DNA of 64,000 nt from contig CADEGS010000004.1 in NCBI GenBank assembly GCA_902826945.1, positions 1 through 64,000 on the forward strand, in the 5' to 3' direction. This document shows, piece after piece, positions 10,625 to 19,302 of the stretch. The stretch comes from an uncultured bacterium. GTDB taxonomy: Bacteria; Planctomycetota; UBA1135; GCA-002686595. Under the pieces are notes generated by a model. That model worked only from the letters and a program-made list of their open reading frames with translations. It was not told the DNA's origin and ran no database searches. Every line of letters begins with the position of its first letter. Positions within the stretch are counted from its first letter, which is position 1. The position numbers and the translations under genes were made by a program.

Positions 10625-12514
10625 TTGAGCGGCGAGATCCAGTCCAGCGTGCGGCTCCTGAAGCCGCTCGCGCGCCCGCACCTGCCGCTGATCCTGCTGG
10701 TCTTCCTGCTGGGGACCGTGACCGCGGCGCAGGCGGGCACCCTGGCCCTGATCCAGCCGGTGTGGCGGCTCGTGCTCTTTCCCGAGCCGAGCGCGGAGGT
10801 CCCGGCGGGCGCTCCCGCGCCGTCGTCGCACGAGGTCGACAACCGCGTGCTGCGCGTCTACTCCGCCGCCGGCGAGGCGCTCGTGTCGCGCGGCTGGTTC
10901 GACGACGAGCGCATGGCGGTGCTGGTCAGCGTGGCGCTCACGGCGCTCGTGCTCGGCACCGTCACGGCCGCCGCGCAGTACTGGTACACGCGCTTCGCGC
11001 GCCTGGTCAGCTTCCGCATGATCGTCGAGCTGCGCGTGCTGCTGGCGCGCCACCTGATGGGGCTCTCGCTGCGCTACCACAACGAGCGCCGCTTCGGCGA
11101 CCTCTTGTCGCGCATCAGCTCGGACGTGACGACGACGCTGAACGCGATCAACACCGGGCTCAAGGGCATGCTGCTCGAGCCGCTGCAGGGCATCGGCTAC
11201 CTGCTCGTGGCGCTGTGGATCGCGCCGCTGCCGACCCTGTTCGTGACCCTGCTGGTGCCCCTGGCGGCGCTGCCGATCTCGCGCCTGACGCGCAAGGTGC
11301 GCAAGCGCTCGACGAAGAGCCTGTCCACGCTGGGCTCGTCGGTGCAGGCGCTGACCGAGATGTTCCGCGGCATCCGGACGGTCAAGGCCTTCGCGCGCGA
11401 GGACGAGGAGCTGGGTCGCTACCGCGCGCTGAACGAGGGCTACCTGCGCACCTCGATGAAGATGGTGCACTCGATCGCGCTGATGCAGTCGTGGACGGTC
11501 TTCCTGGCCAGCGCCGGGGCGGGCCTGCTCGTGCTGGCGCTCGGCTGGGCGACGATCCGCTTCCAGCTCTTCGAGAGCGCGGACCAGATGGGCGTCTTCT
11601 TCGGCGCGATCATGATGATGAACAACAGCGTGCGCGACTTCACGAAGTCGTGGACGCGCGTCGAGGAGTCGGTCGGCGCCAGCGTGCGCATCGCCGAGCT
11701 GCTCGACCAGCCGGCCGACATCGTCGAGGCGCCCGGCGCGCGCCGCCTGGACGGCTTCGAGGAGCTGCGCTTCGAGGACGTCACCTTCCGCTACCCCGAC
11801 ACCGACCGCGACGCGATCGCCGCGCTCTCGCTGGTCGTGCGCAAGGGCGAGACGCTGGCCCTGGTCGGCGCCTCCGGCGCGGGCAAGACGACCGCGGTGG
11901 ACCTGGTCGCGCGCTTCATCGACCCCACGCGCGGGCGCATCACCGTCGACGGCGTGGACCTGCGCGAGGTCCGGCTCGCCGACTGGAACGCGCAGTTCGC
12001 GCTCGTGGGCCAGTCGCCCTTCCTGTTCCACGCCTCGATCGCCGACAACGTGCGCTACGGCCGCCTGGAGGCCAGCGACGCCGAGATCGAGGACGCCGCG
12101 CGCGCGGCGAACATCCACGACTTCGTCTCCGCGCTGCCGGCCGGCTACCTCTCCGACGTGGCCGACATGGGCGCGCGCCTTTCGGGCGGCCAGCGCCAGC
12201 GCATCACGATCGCGCGCGCCGTGCTCAAGCGCGCGCCACTGCTCCTGCTCGACGAGGCCACGAGCGCCCTCGACAGCGAGTCGGAGGCCGAGGTCCAGCG
12301 CGCGCTCGAGCGCCTGAAGGAGGGGCACACGGTGATCGTCATCGCGCACCGCCTCTCGACCGTGCGGCGCGCCGACCGCATCGCCGTGCTCGACCAGGGG
12401 CGCCTGGTCGAGCTGGGCTCGCACGAGGAGCTCCTGCGCGCCGGCGGCACCTACGCGCGCCTGCACGCGCTCCAGGACCTGGGCGCGCGCGGCGAGGCCG
12501 CGCTGCGCGGCTGA
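10625..12514 (+). CDS. ABC exporter, fused membrane and ATPase domains (MsbA-like)
   Basis: A 629-residue half-transporter that would act as a homodimer in the inner membrane. Residues 1-330 hold about six membrane helices, with an unusual soluble insert between the first and second. The ATPase domain shows Walker [10 protein letters not shown] (near residue 415), a Q-loop (VGQSPFLF), the signature LSGGQRQR (near 519), Walker B LLLLDEAT and the switch His in VIVIAHRLS. The start is a TTG at 10625, since no other start codon lies nearby in frame and the first helix begins soon after. The family includes the lipid A flippase MsbA and drug exporters; the substrate here is not known. The next gene starts 7 nt after its stop, so the two are co-transcribed. 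Confidence 0.9.
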   Translation: MSGEIQSSVRLLKPLARPHLPLILLVFLLGTVTAAQAGTLALIQPVWRLVLFPEPSAEVPAGAPAPSSHEVDNRVLRVYSAAGEALVSRGWFDDERMAVLVSVALTALVLGTVTAAAQYWYTRFARLVSFRMIVELRVLLARHLMGLSLRYHNERRFGDLLSRISSDVTTTLNAINTGLKGMLLEPLQGIGYLLVALWIAPLPTLFVTLLVPLAALPISRLTRKVRKRSTKSLSTLGSSVQALTEMFRGIRTVKAFAREDEELGRYRALNEGYLRTSMKMVHSIALMQSWTVFLASAGAGLLVLALGWATIRFQLFESADQMGVFFGAIMMMNNSVRDFTKSWTRVEESVGASVRIAELLDQPADIVEAPGARRLDGFEELRFEDVTFRYPDTDRDAIAALSLVVRKGETLALVGASGAGKTTAVDLVARFIDPTRGRITVDGVDLREVRLADWNAQFALVGQSPFLFHASIADNVRYGRLEASDAEIEDAARAANIHDFVSALPAGYLSDVADMGARLSGGQRQRITIARAVLKRAPLLLLDEATSALDSESEAEVQRALERLKEGHTVIVIAHRLSTVRRADRIAVLDQGRLVELGSHEELLRAGGTYARLHALQDLGARGEAALRG

Positions 12515-12521
12515 GGCCCGC

Positions 12522-13868
12522 ATGCCCCCCGACGAGCGGCGCCGGCTGTCCGCCTTCGACGCCACGCTGTTCGTCATGGGCGGCATCGTCGGGGTCGGGA
12601 TCTTCTTCAACCCCGCCACCGTCGCCGAGCGCGTCCAGGCGCCCTGGGCCTTCCTCGCGCTGTGGGTCTTCGGCGGCCTGGTCGCGCTGTGCGCGGCCTT
12701 CACCTTCGCCGAGCTGGGCGCCGCGTTCCCGCGCGCGGGCGGCTGGTTCGTGTACCTGCGCGAGGCCTACGGCGCCTTCCCGGCCTTCCTCTTCGCCTGG
12801 ATCGTGCTGTTCGTGGTCTCGACCGGCGCGACCGCCGTCATGGCGGTGTTCTGCGCCGACGCGCTGCACGGCGCGGCGCCCGAGGTCTTCGGCGCCGCCG
12901 GCAGCCTCTCGCACCGTCTGGTCGCGAGCGCGCTCGTGGTCGGCGTGACCGCGATCGCCATGAGCGGCGTGCGCAACGCCGCCTGGCTGCAGAACCTCTG
13001 CATGCTGACGAAGCTCGTCCTGCTCGGCGGCCTGGTCGCGGCGGGCTTCGCGCTGGCCGCGCCCGCCGCTCCGGCCGCGCCGCCCGCCGCCGAGGCGCGC
13101 CCGCTGCTCGCCGGCATGCTGGCCGCCTTGCAGCCCGTGTTCTTCTCCTACGGCGGCTGGCAGATGGTCTGCTACGTCGCGCCGACGGTGCGCGACCCGC
13201 AGCGCACGCTGCCGCGCGCGATCGTGATCGGCCTGGTCGGCGTCGTGCTCGTGTACCTGGCCTTCAACGCGGCTGCGCTGCGCGGCCTGGGCCTGGCCGC
13301 GATGGCGGGCGACACCGGCTTCGCGAGCGCGCTCGCGCGCTCGGCGCTCGGCCCCGCCGGCGGGCGCGTCGTCAGCGCCGGCATGGCGATCTCGGCCCTG
13401 GGCGTGTGCGTCGTGACGATCGTCGGCTCGCCGTGGCTGTACGTCGCGATGGCGCGCGAGGGGCTCTTCTTCGAGCGCCTGGGCCGCCTGCACCCGCGCA
13501 GCGGCGCGCCGGTGGCCGCGCTGGCGGTGCAGGGTCTCGTCACGCTGGTCTACCTCGCCTGGGGGCGGATCGCGTGGCTGGTGGACTCGGTCGTCTTCGT
13601 CGAGTGGATCTTCCACGGCCTGGTCGCCTGGGGCCTGGTGCGCCTGCGCCGGCGCGCGGACGTCGCGCGGCCGTTCCGCGCGCCGCTCTACCCGCTGACG
13701 CCGCTCGTCTACCTCGCCACGGCCAGCCTGATCGTGCTCGGCACGCTGTGGAGCGGCTCCTGGGACCTCAAGGGCACGGGGCTCTTGGTGCTGGCCGCCG
13801 GCGCGCTGGCCTGGGTCCTGTGGGGACGTCTGATCCCGCTCGCGCGCCGGCCGCGGGCGGATTCGTGA
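12522..13868 (+). CDS. APC superfamily amino-acid permease
   Basis: A 448-residue inner-membrane protein with about 12-14 helices. The first helix carries the family motif in MGGIVGVGIFFNP (near residues 19-31), where the broken helix binds the amino-acid backbone. A second conserved stretch, PVFFSYGGWQM, is near residue 205, in the part that lines the substrate path in LAT/APC carriers. It follows the ABC exporter by 7 nt. Its substrate cannot be deduced. The chain ends with a short Arg-rich tail after the last helix. Confidence 0.9.
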   Translation: MPPDERRRLSAFDATLFVMGGIVGVGIFFNPATVAERVQAPWAFLALWVFGGLVALCAAFTFAELGAAFPRAGGWFVYLREAYGAFPAFLFAWIVLFVVSTGATAVMAVFCADALHGAAPEVFGAAGSLSHRLVASALVVGVTAIAMSGVRNAAWLQNLCMLTKLVLLGGLVAAGFALAAPAAPAAPPAAEARPLLAGMLAALQPVFFSYGGWQMVCYVAPTVRDPQRTLPRAIVIGLVGVVLVYLAFNAAALRGLGLAAMAGDTGFASALARSALGPAGGRVVSAGMAISALGVCVVTIVGSPWLYVAMAREGLFFERLGRLHPRSGAPVAALAVQGLVTLVYLAWGRIAWLVDSVVFVEWIFHGLVAWGLVRLRRRADVARPFRAPLYPLTPLVYLATASLIVLGTLWSGSWDLKGTGLLVLAAGALAWVLWGRLIPLARRPRADS

Positions 13869-13902
13869 GGGGCGCCATGCCCCGGAAAGCGCACTGGTCC
13901 GC

Positions 13903-14649
13903 ATGAGACTCCTTCGTCCCGCTCCCGCCCGCGCGGCGGCCCTCGTCCTCCTCCTCGCGGCCTGCGCCGGCCCCGCGCCGGACGCGGGCGGCTCCGCGCC
14001 GGCGCCGCGCGCGCTGCCGAAGCGCGACCTCGTGCTCGTCACCCTGCTGACCGCGAGCCCGCCGCCCGCGCTCGACGAGGCCTCGATGGGCGAGGCGATG
14101 CGCGGCCACTTCGCGAACATGCGCCGCCTGAGCGAGGAGGGCGTGCTCGTCCTCGCCGGACCGCTCGGCGAGCCGCGCAGCGATCCGCGCCACCGCGGGC
14201 TGTTCGTGTTCGACGTGCCCGCGGTCGAGGACGCGCTGGCGCTGGCGGGGAGCGACCCGTCGATCCAGGCCGGCGTGTTCCAGACCGACGCGTGCCCGCT
14301 GCGCAGCGCGACCCCGCTCGCACGCCTGCCGGGGATGCACCGCGAGCTCGAGCGCGCGCAGGGTCCGGAGACGCACCCCGGCCAGAATGCGAAGCCCTAC
14401 GTGATCGCGACCGGGCGCGTGCCGGAGGCCGAGCTCGACCGCCTCGCGGCGCGCGAGCGGATCGTCGTCGCGGGGGTGCTCGGCGGCGCGCGCGCCGGGG
14501 AGGCGCTGGTCGTGATCGACGCCGCGAGCGTGCCCGAGGCGCGCGCGGCGCTCACGGCGGCCGGAGCGGACCCCGAGGCGTGGACCTGCGCGGGCTTCTT
14601 CGCGAGCAAGCTCCTGCCGGACCTGGCGACGCCGGACGCGCCGCGCTGA
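13903..14649 (+). CDS. Lipoprotein with tandem YciI-like domains
   Basis: A 248-residue protein. The signal peptide ends LLLAAC (Cys near residue 21), a clear lipobox. Residues 44-130 look like a YciI domain: a beta strand LVLVTLL, a helix MRGHFANMRRLSEEG, then VLVLAGPLGE and GLFVFDVPAVEDAL. Residues 150-240 repeat a weaker version ending near SVPEARAALTA. YciI proteins are small ferredoxin-like folds, often with a conserved His and Asp; the first domain has His in GHF. The function of exported YciI proteins is not established. It lies 34 nt after the permease and may share its transcript. Confidence 0.72.
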   Translation: MRLLRPAPARAAALVLLLAACAGPAPDAGGSAPAPRALPKRDLVLVTLLTASPPPALDEASMGEAMRGHFANMRRLSEEGVLVLAGPLGEPRSDPRHRGLFVFDVPAVEDALALAGSDPSIQAGVFQTDACPLRSATPLARLPGMHRELERAQGPETHPGQNAKPYVIATGRVPEAELDRLAARERIVVAGVLGGARAGEALVVIDAASVPEARAALTAAGADPEAWTCAGFFASKLLPDLATPDAPR

Positions 14650-14689
14650 GCGCCGGCGCCGCCGCTCGCTGCCGGCCCGGCCGCGCGGC

Positions 14690-14695
14690 TACACT
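14690..14695 (+). promoter_or_regulatory. Candidate -10 box placed for leaderless transcription
   Basis: TACACT in GGCTACACTGCC ends 8 nt before the GTG at 14704. Transcription starting about 7 nt after the box would begin almost at the start codon. Confidence 0.45.
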
Positions 14696-14703
14696 GCCCG
14701 GCC

Positions 14704-15066
14704 GTGAGGGACCGGATTCGCACCCTCGTCGTCCGCGTCGCGCTCCTCGGCGTGCTCCTCGCCGGGCTGCGCGTGGAGCTGCCGCGCGGACACGCGGAAG
14801 ACGCCTGCGGCGCGAGCTGCACCTGCCAGGAGCAGGTCGAGTCCTGCTGCCAGCCCGCGCCGACCACGCGCGTGCGGCTGGTGGCCGGCTGCTGCTGCGA
14901 GGGCGGCGGCTCGATCCTGGTGCAGGGCCCGCGCTGGGTCCTGCCGGCGGTCCCCGGCGCGCCGAGCGCGCGCGTCGAGCCCCCGCCCTGGAAGGCCCCG
15001 AGCGTCCGCGAGCGCACACCGCGCTCGTGCGCACCCGAGCCCGAGATCCCGCCGCCGCGCGCCTGA
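14704..15066 (+). CDS. Small Cys-rich exported protein
   Basis: A 120-residue protein of unknown family with a GTG start. A hydrophobic N-terminus (VRVALLGVLLAGL) suggests export. The next part has about ten cysteines in about 50 residues: CGASCTC, ESCCQ and GCCCEGG. The C-terminal half is Pro-rich with one more Cys. The clustered Cys pairs and triplet could bind metals or form disulfides in the periplasm. It has its own candidate promoter and is followed by hairpins. The codon pattern is like that of its neighbours, so I take it as real. The next gene encodes a His/Asp-rich acidic exported protein, which could point to a shared metal-linked role. Confidence 0.62.
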   Translation: MRDRIRTLVVRVALLGVLLAGLRVELPRGHAEDACGASCTCQEQVESCCQPAPTTRVRLVAGCCCEGGGSILVQGPRWVLPAVPGAPSARVEPPPWKAPSVRERTPRSCAPEPEIPPPRA

Positions 15067-15140
15067 GCGCCGCCCGCAGCGTGTGATCCGCCCGCGTGCC
15101 CGCGGCCGTCGTCGACGGCCCGCGAAGCCGTGCGCGGGCT

Positions 15141-15211
15141 CGCGGAGGTCCGGCCTCCGCGCTCCGGTGCGCCGCTCCGCGCGCGCGCCATTCCTCCGGT
15201 CCTGCGACCGG
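15141..15211 (+). terminator. Two hairpins between the Cys-rich gene and the acidic secreted gene
   Basis: Arms CGCGGAGG (15141-15148) and CCTCCGCG (15154-15161) form an 8-bp stem. CCGGTC (15196-15201) and GACCGG (15206-15211) form a second stem of 6 bp. Neither is followed by a T tract, so they may end transcription weakly or structure the leader of the next gene. Confidence 0.35.
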
Positions 15212-15257
15212 CCACCGATCCACTCTCGTCACGAACGACGAAACCGAATCCACTTCC

Positions 15258-16163
15258 ATGAGCAAGCGCAACATCCTGGTGGGCGCCGGCGTCGCCGCCG
15301 CCCTGTCCGCTCTCGCCTTCGCGCACCACCTCCCGCTCGGCCTGTCGCACTCCGACGCGACCGAGATCCTCTCCGAGGTGAAGTTCTTCACGAACGTCGG
15401 GACCTTCGGCGTCCCGCCGTACCAGCACGGCGAGGCGGAGGCCGAGCACGACGACACGATCACCCTCGCGCACGGCGACTCGTTCTCCGTGATGGACGCG
15501 AGCGGCAGCAGCGAGACGATCGTGTTCGAGTCCTCCGACTTCCCCGACATCGCCAACGCGACGTTCGAGGAGGTCGAGGACGTGATCAGCGCCAAGAGCG
15601 CGCTGGTCGAGGCCTTCCACTTCAACGACTTCGTCATCCTGCAGGGGATGCAGGGCGGCGAGACGGCCTCGCTCACCGTGGTGGACGGCGCGGGCAGCCC
15701 GCTCTCCAAGCTCGGCGTCCTGCCGGGCGTGTCGAGCGGCTCGCGCGACCTCCTGCTCGACATCTCCGTGCCGGCGGGCCCGCTCGACGGCGGCGCCAGC
15801 GGCCTGGAGCACGACGACGACGACCACGGCGACGGGGACCACGGCCTCGCGCACGCGCCCTACGTCCTGTTCGTCAGCGCCACCCCCGGCTCGTTCAACC
15901 TGCTGGGACACGAGGTCCCGATCGGCGTCGACGCCCTCACGGTCGACGCGCTGATCGCGGCCCTGAACTTCCAGCTCCCCGGCTTCTACGGCTGGCTGAA
16001 CGACACCGAGGACGCGCAGGTCACGCTGGCCGGCGACCTGCTCGAGCAGGCCTTCGCGCCCGCCTCCTACCCCGACGCGCTGTACTTCTCGTACGTCGTC
16101 CTGAGCGAGGAGCTGAACGAGATCAAGTACGTCTCGAACCGCTTCACGCTGCACTTCGAGTGA
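15258..16163 (+). CDS. Acidic exported protein with His/Asp-rich loop, unknown function
   Basis: A 301-residue protein. Residues 1-23 make a signal peptide with cleavage near LAFA. The mature chain is strongly acidic and beta-rich. Around residue 50 it has QHGEAEAEHDD, and near residue 185 a run EHDDDDHGDGDHG, which could bind divalent metal ions. The start ATG at 15258 was chosen because the residues before it in the open frame are Arg-rich and unlike protein. No Shine-Dalgarno site is present. It stands alone between a hairpin region and a very strong terminator. I do not recognise the family. Confidence 0.75.
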   Translation: MSKRNILVGAGVAAALSALAFAHHLPLGLSHSDATEILSEVKFFTNVGTFGVPPYQHGEAEAEHDDTITLAHGDSFSVMDASGSSETIVFESSDFPDIANATFEEVEDVISAKSALVEAFHFNDFVILQGMQGGETASLTVVDGAGSPLSKLGVLPGVSSGSRDLLLDISVPAGPLDGGASGLEHDDDDHGDGDHGLAHAPYVLFVSATPGSFNLLGHEVPIGVDALTVDALIAALNFQLPGFYGWLNDTEDAQVTLAGDLLEQAFAPASYPDALYFSYVVLSEELNEIKYVSNRFTLHFE

Positions 16164-16170
16164 TGCCCTC

Positions 16171-16213
16171 CGCCGCGGGCGCCCGGTCCTTCCGGGCGCC
16201 CGCGGCGCCTTTT
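16171..16213 (+). terminator. Rho-independent terminator
   Basis: A perfect 16-bp stem (16171-16186 with 16192-16207) around loop TCCTT, followed by CC and T4 at 16210-16213. It begins 7 nt after the stop of the acidic secreted gene and is the clearest terminator in the window. Confidence 0.85.
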
Positions 16214-16314
16214 CCGGCGCGCGCCCCAGGCCGGAAGGCGCTCGCGGAACGCCGTCGCGGCATCGACTCGGGACGCGCCCGTAGCGGCGGTGGGAGGGAC
16301 GAAGGTCGCCCGGA

Positions 16315-16800
16315 TCAGGGATCCAGGACGAGCAGGCAGGCCGCCTGCACCGCCACGCCCGCGCCGCCCGCCAGGGCGCCCAGGCCCTCGAGCGTCTTGC
16401 CCTTGACGTTCACGCGCTCCTCGCCGACGCCGAGCAATCGCGCGATGCGCGCGCGCATCGCCGCGCGCGCGGGCGCGATGCGCGGGCCCTCGGTCGCGAT
16501 CACGACGTCGACGTTGCCGACGCGCCAGCGCTCGCGCGCCACGCGGCGCACGACCTCCTCGAGCAGCGCCGCGCTGTCGGCGTCCCTCCAGCGCGGGTCG
16601 TCGTCGCGGAAGAGCGTGCCCAGGTCGTCGAGCCCGGCCGCGCCGAGCAGCGCGTCCGCGATCGCGTGCAGGACCGCGTCGCCGTCGGAGTGGCCGAGCG
16701 GGCCCGCGGGGTGGGGCAGCTCGACGCCGCCCAGGACGCACGGCCGCCCCGCGACCAGGCGGTGCACGTCGAAGCCGGTGCCGACGCGCACGTCCTTCAC
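16315..16800 (-). CDS. ispF: 2-C-methyl-D-erythritol 2,4-cyclodiphosphate synthase
   Basis: This 161-residue cytosolic enzyme makes the cyclic diphosphate of the non-mevalonate (MEP) isoprenoid route, releasing CMP; it works as a trimer. The zinc ligands are in DVHRL (residues 10-14) and in the conserved block GHSDGDAVLHA. The loop LFRDDDPRWRDADS and the C-terminal VNVKGKTLEGLG are also typical. The length is normal for the family. It starts with GTG overlapping the ispD stop by 4 bp. The gene pair ispD-ispF is common in bacteria, sometimes as a fused enzyme; here the two are separate but coupled. Confidence 0.96.
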   Translation of the reverse strand: MKDVRVGTGFDVHRLVAGRPCVLGGVELPHPAGPLGHSDGDAVLHAIADALLGAAGLDDLGTLFRDDDPRWRDADSAALLEEVVRRVARERWRVGNVDVVIATEGPRIAPARAAMRARIARLLGVGEERVNVKGKTLEGLGALAGGAGVAVQAACLLVLDP

Positions 16801-17525
16801 CGCGCGCCCTCCGCCGCCGCCGCGCGCAGCGCGCACAGCGCGCGCACGAGCTCCAGATCCTCCGGCGCGGTGACCTTGAGGTTGGCCGGCTCGCCGGGGA
16901 CGAGCGCCACCGGCCCGACGGCGCGCTCCCACAGCGCGGCGTCGTCGGTCGGCTGCCAGCCCTCGCGCTCGGCCTGCTCGAGCAGCGCGAGGAAGCGCTC
17001 GCGCGCGAAGACCTGCGGCGTCTGCGCGGCCCACAGCCGCCCGCGCTCGAGCGTGCGCGCGGCGCGCAGGCCGTCGTCCGACTCCTTGACCGTGTCGCGC
17101 AGCGGGAGCGCCGCCAGCGCGGCCCCTTCCTCGGCGGCGCGCGCGCAGACCGCGTCCACGAGCGCGGTCGAGACCAGCGGCCGCGCCGCGTCGTGCACCG
17201 CGACCAGGCGCGCGCGCTCGCCCGTCGCGCGCACGCCCGCGCGCACGGAGTCCGTGCGCTCGCGCCCGCCGGGCACGACCGCGCGCAGGCGCTCGACGCC
17301 GGCCAGCAGGGCCGCGACCCGCTCGCGGTCCTCGGCGTGCGCGACGACGACGATCTCCGCCACGCGCGCCGAGCGCGCGAAGGCCTCGCAGGCGAGCTCG
17401 AGCAGCGCGCGCCCCTCGACCCGCACGAGCGGCTTGCGCGCCTCGCCGCCCTCCGGGGCGAAGCGGGTCGAGCGTCCGGCCGCGACGATCACGGCGGCCA
17501 CGTCGCGGGAGGGGGTCGCGCTCAT
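16797..17525 (-). CDS. ispD: 2-C-methyl-D-erythritol 4-phosphate cytidylyltransferase
   Basis: This 242-residue enzyme joins CTP to methylerythritol phosphate in the MEP isoprenoid route. The nucleotide-binding loop VIVAAGRSTRF is at residues 12-22, with the conserved Arg and Lys (ARKPLV). GGRERTDSV and VHDAARPLV match the CTP- and substrate-binding blocks. The C-terminal NLKVTAPEDLELVRAL is also standard. The start was set at the ATG directly before the loop; the open frame upstream is Arg-rich shadow sequence. A TACCCT box lies 20 nt upstream on the minus strand, back to back with the ruvC promoter. Confidence 0.95.
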   Translation of the reverse strand: MSATPSRDVAAVIVAAGRSTRFAPEGGEARKPLVRVEGRALLELACEAFARSARVAEIVVVAHAEDRERVAALLAGVERLRAVVPGGRERTDSVRAGVRATGERARLVAVHDAARPLVSTALVDAVCARAAEEGAALAALPLRDTVKESDDGLRAARTLERGRLWAAQTPQVFARERFLALLEQAEREGWQPTDDAALWERAVGPVALVPGEPANLKVTAPEDLELVRALCALRAAAAEGAR

Positions 17526-17545
17526 GCGGGGTCGCGGTCGCCGGT

Positions 17546-17573
17546 AGGGTACGGCGCGGGCCTTCCGTATGCT
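17546..17573. promoter_or_regulatory. Divergent promoter region of ispDF and ruvC
   Basis: On the minus strand TACCCT (17546-17551) lies 20 nt before the ispD ATG. On the plus strand TATGCT (17568-17573) ends 7 nt before the ruvC ATG at 17581. Only 55 bp separate the two starts, so both promoters fit in one short region. Confidence 0.45.
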
Positions 17574-17580
17574 CTCGCGC

Positions 17581-18135
17581 ATGGCGCACGGGCTCGACGG
17601 GCTGCCGGCGGACCTGGTGCCGCGCGACACGCCCTGGCCGGTCGTGCTGGGGCTCGACCCGGGCACGCGCCGCGCCGGCTGGGGGGCGATCGTCGTCGCG
17701 CCCGGCGGGCCGCGGCTGGTCGCCTGCGGGACGCTCGACGCGCCGCGCGCGCGCCCGCCGGCGGAGCGGCTGGCCTTCCTCGCCGACGCGCTCGAGGTCC
17801 TGCTCGAGCGCCTGCGCCCGCGCGTCGTGGCGCTCGAGGGCGCCTTCGCCGCCCGCAACGTGCAGAGCGCGCTGCGCATCGGCGAGGCGCGCGGGATCGT
17901 GCTCGCGGCCGCCGCCCGGCGCGGGATCGAGGTGGACGAGATCGCGCCCGCCTCGGCCAAGCGCGCCGTCGTCGGCCACGGCGCCGCCAGCAAGGACCAG
18001 GTCGCGGCGATGGTCGGGCAGCTCCTCGGCGCGCGCCTGGAGACGCCGCTCGACGCGACCGACGCGCTGGCCCTGGCGCTGGCCCACCTCCAGCGCGCCG
18101 AGCGCGCGCGCCTGCGCGCCCGCCTCGGGTCCTGA
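17581..18135 (+). CDS. ruvC: Crossover junction endodeoxyribonuclease RuvC
   Basis: This nuclease resolves Holliday junctions with RuvAB during recombination repair. The RNase H-like fold has its acidic residues in LGLDPGTRRAGWG (first Asp), ALEGAF (Glu), and near the C-terminus DATDALALALAH (last two Asp). The block ARNVQSALRIGEARG and the DNA-binding SAKRAVVGHGAASKDQV are clear RuvC signatures. The start at 17581 was preferred over an ATG 12 nt earlier (17569), because that one lies inside the -10 box TATGCT. The N-terminus is about 20 residues longer than usual before the first strand. ruvA and ruvB are not in the window. Confidence 0.94.
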   Translation: MAHGLDGLPADLVPRDTPWPVVLGLDPGTRRAGWGAIVVAPGGPRLVACGTLDAPRARPPAERLAFLADALEVLLERLRPRVVALEGAFAARNVQSALRIGEARGIVLAAAARRGIEVDEIAPASAKRAVVGHGAASKDQVAAMVGQLLGARLETPLDATDALALALAHLQRAERARLRARLGS

Positions 18136-18140
18136 CGGGC

Positions 18141-18169
18141 CGCGAGCGGGTAGGCGCTTGCCGCTCGCG
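18141..18169 (+). terminator. Hairpin after ruvC
   Basis: CGCGAGCGG (18141-18149) pairs with CCGCTCGCG (18161-18169) around an 11-nt loop. No T tract follows. It could reduce read-through into the next gene, whose start is only 16 nt further. Confidence 0.4.
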
Positions 18170-18184
18170 CGCAGGGATCTTCCA

Positions 18185-19111
18185 ATGGGGGCTCCCTCGA
18201 TGAGCACCCGTGGACGACAGCCGAAGCCCCCGGTCGAGGGGCGCGCGGACGAGGAAGGGGAGCTCTGGCGCGCGCTCGAGGCGGGCCTGCAGGAGATCCT
18301 CCCCGGCCTCGAGGTGCTCGACCGCGACGTGGCCTTCGACGAGGGCGGTCGCGCCGACCTGGCCGCCGTGGACGGCGCCGGGCGCCTGGTGCTCGTGCTC
18401 CTGGCGCAGGACGCCGAGCGCACGCCGCTCGAGGCGCTCGACGCGCTCTCGTTCGCGCGCCGCCACGCCGACCTCCTGGCGCACCACTTCCGCCGCGGGC
18501 GCGTCGCCTCGGAGCTCGAGCCGCGCGTCCTGGTCGTGGCGCCGGCCGCCGACGAGCGCCTGACGCTGCGCCTGGCGCCGCTCCTCGGCGCGGGCCTCGA
18601 GCTCTTCGGCGTGCGCACCCTCTCGGGCCGCGGCGGCGAGCGCTCCTACCTCGTGCCGCTCACGCCAGCGCGCTCGGACGCGGTCGAGGGCCGCGCCGGC
18701 GGCGAGGAGGCCTTCCTGGCCGCTCTGCCGCGCGACGTCGTGCCCTTCGCGCGCCAGGTGCTCGCGCGCGTCGAGCGCCTCGACGACGAGCTGTCGGCCA
18801 CGATCGTGCGCGACAGCGCGGTGTGGCGCTTCCGCGGCGAGATCCTGGTGCGCGTCGAGCGCGCCGGCGACCGGCTGCGCGCGAGCGTCAGCCCGCACCA
18901 GGAGCGCCTCCCGCTCGACGGCGAGGAGGCGCTGGAGGCGCTGCTCGAGACGGCGCTCGAGCGCCTGGTCGGGCTGCTCGGACGCGGCGGGGCCGGTCCC
19001 GCGCCGGCCGCCGCGCCCGCCGCTCTCGGGCGGGGCGGGGAGGACGACGAGGACCGCCCGCTCGAAGAGCCCCTGCTCACGCCCGAGGAGATCCAGGCCT
19101 TCCGCGACTGA
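18185..19111 (+). CDS. Unknown protein with degenerate nuclease-like (PD-(D/E)XK) N-terminal part
   Basis: A soluble protein of 308 residues from the ATG at 18185 (AGGGA lies 9 nt upstream), or 303 from the ATG at 18200. Residues 15-75 read like the core of NucS/RecB-type nucleases: a helix with Glu (ELWRALEAGL), then VAFDEGGRADLAAVD with the conserved Asp, and a strand RLVLVLLAQ where active enzymes carry (E/Q)-x-K. Here that lysine motif is missing, so catalysis is unlikely. The rest has strands ATIVRDSAVWRFRG and a Gly/Ala-rich acidic tail. It lies between ruvC and a FlhG-like ATPase. The nuclease relation is inferred by eye. Confidence 0.7.
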   Translation: MGAPSMSTRGRQPKPPVEGRADEEGELWRALEAGLQEILPGLEVLDRDVAFDEGGRADLAAVDGAGRLVLVLLAQDAERTPLEALDALSFARRHADLLAHHFRRGRVASELEPRVLVVAPAADERLTLRLAPLLGAGLELFGVRTLSGRGGERSYLVPLTPARSDAVEGRAGGEEAFLAALPRDVVPFARQVLARVERLDDELSATIVRDSAVWRFRGEILVRVERAGDRLRASVSPHQERLPLDGEEALEALLETALERLVGLLGRGGAGPAPAAAPAALGRGGEDDEDRPLEEPLLTPEEIQAFRD

Positions 19112-19302
19112 CCCGGGGCCCCCGGCCGGCGCCGGGCCGCGCGCGGCCGACCCGGTACCTGTCGCGGGTTGGAAACGCCCCGTCGATTCGGCAGGTTGGA
19201 GGCCTACACCGAGGATCTCCTCCGGGACGAGCGGGTCCTGAGGCGGGAGGAGCTTCCGTCCGCGGGCGCATCGCGCTCGCGGGTGGGGGACGCTTCACCT
19301 GC

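Noticed and set aside
19169..19302. A possible small gene before the FlhG-like ATPase (METPRRFGRLEAYTEDLL)
   Set aside because: It begins plausibly but runs on out of frame into the ATPase as Arg-rich shadow sequence, with no stop of its own before it.
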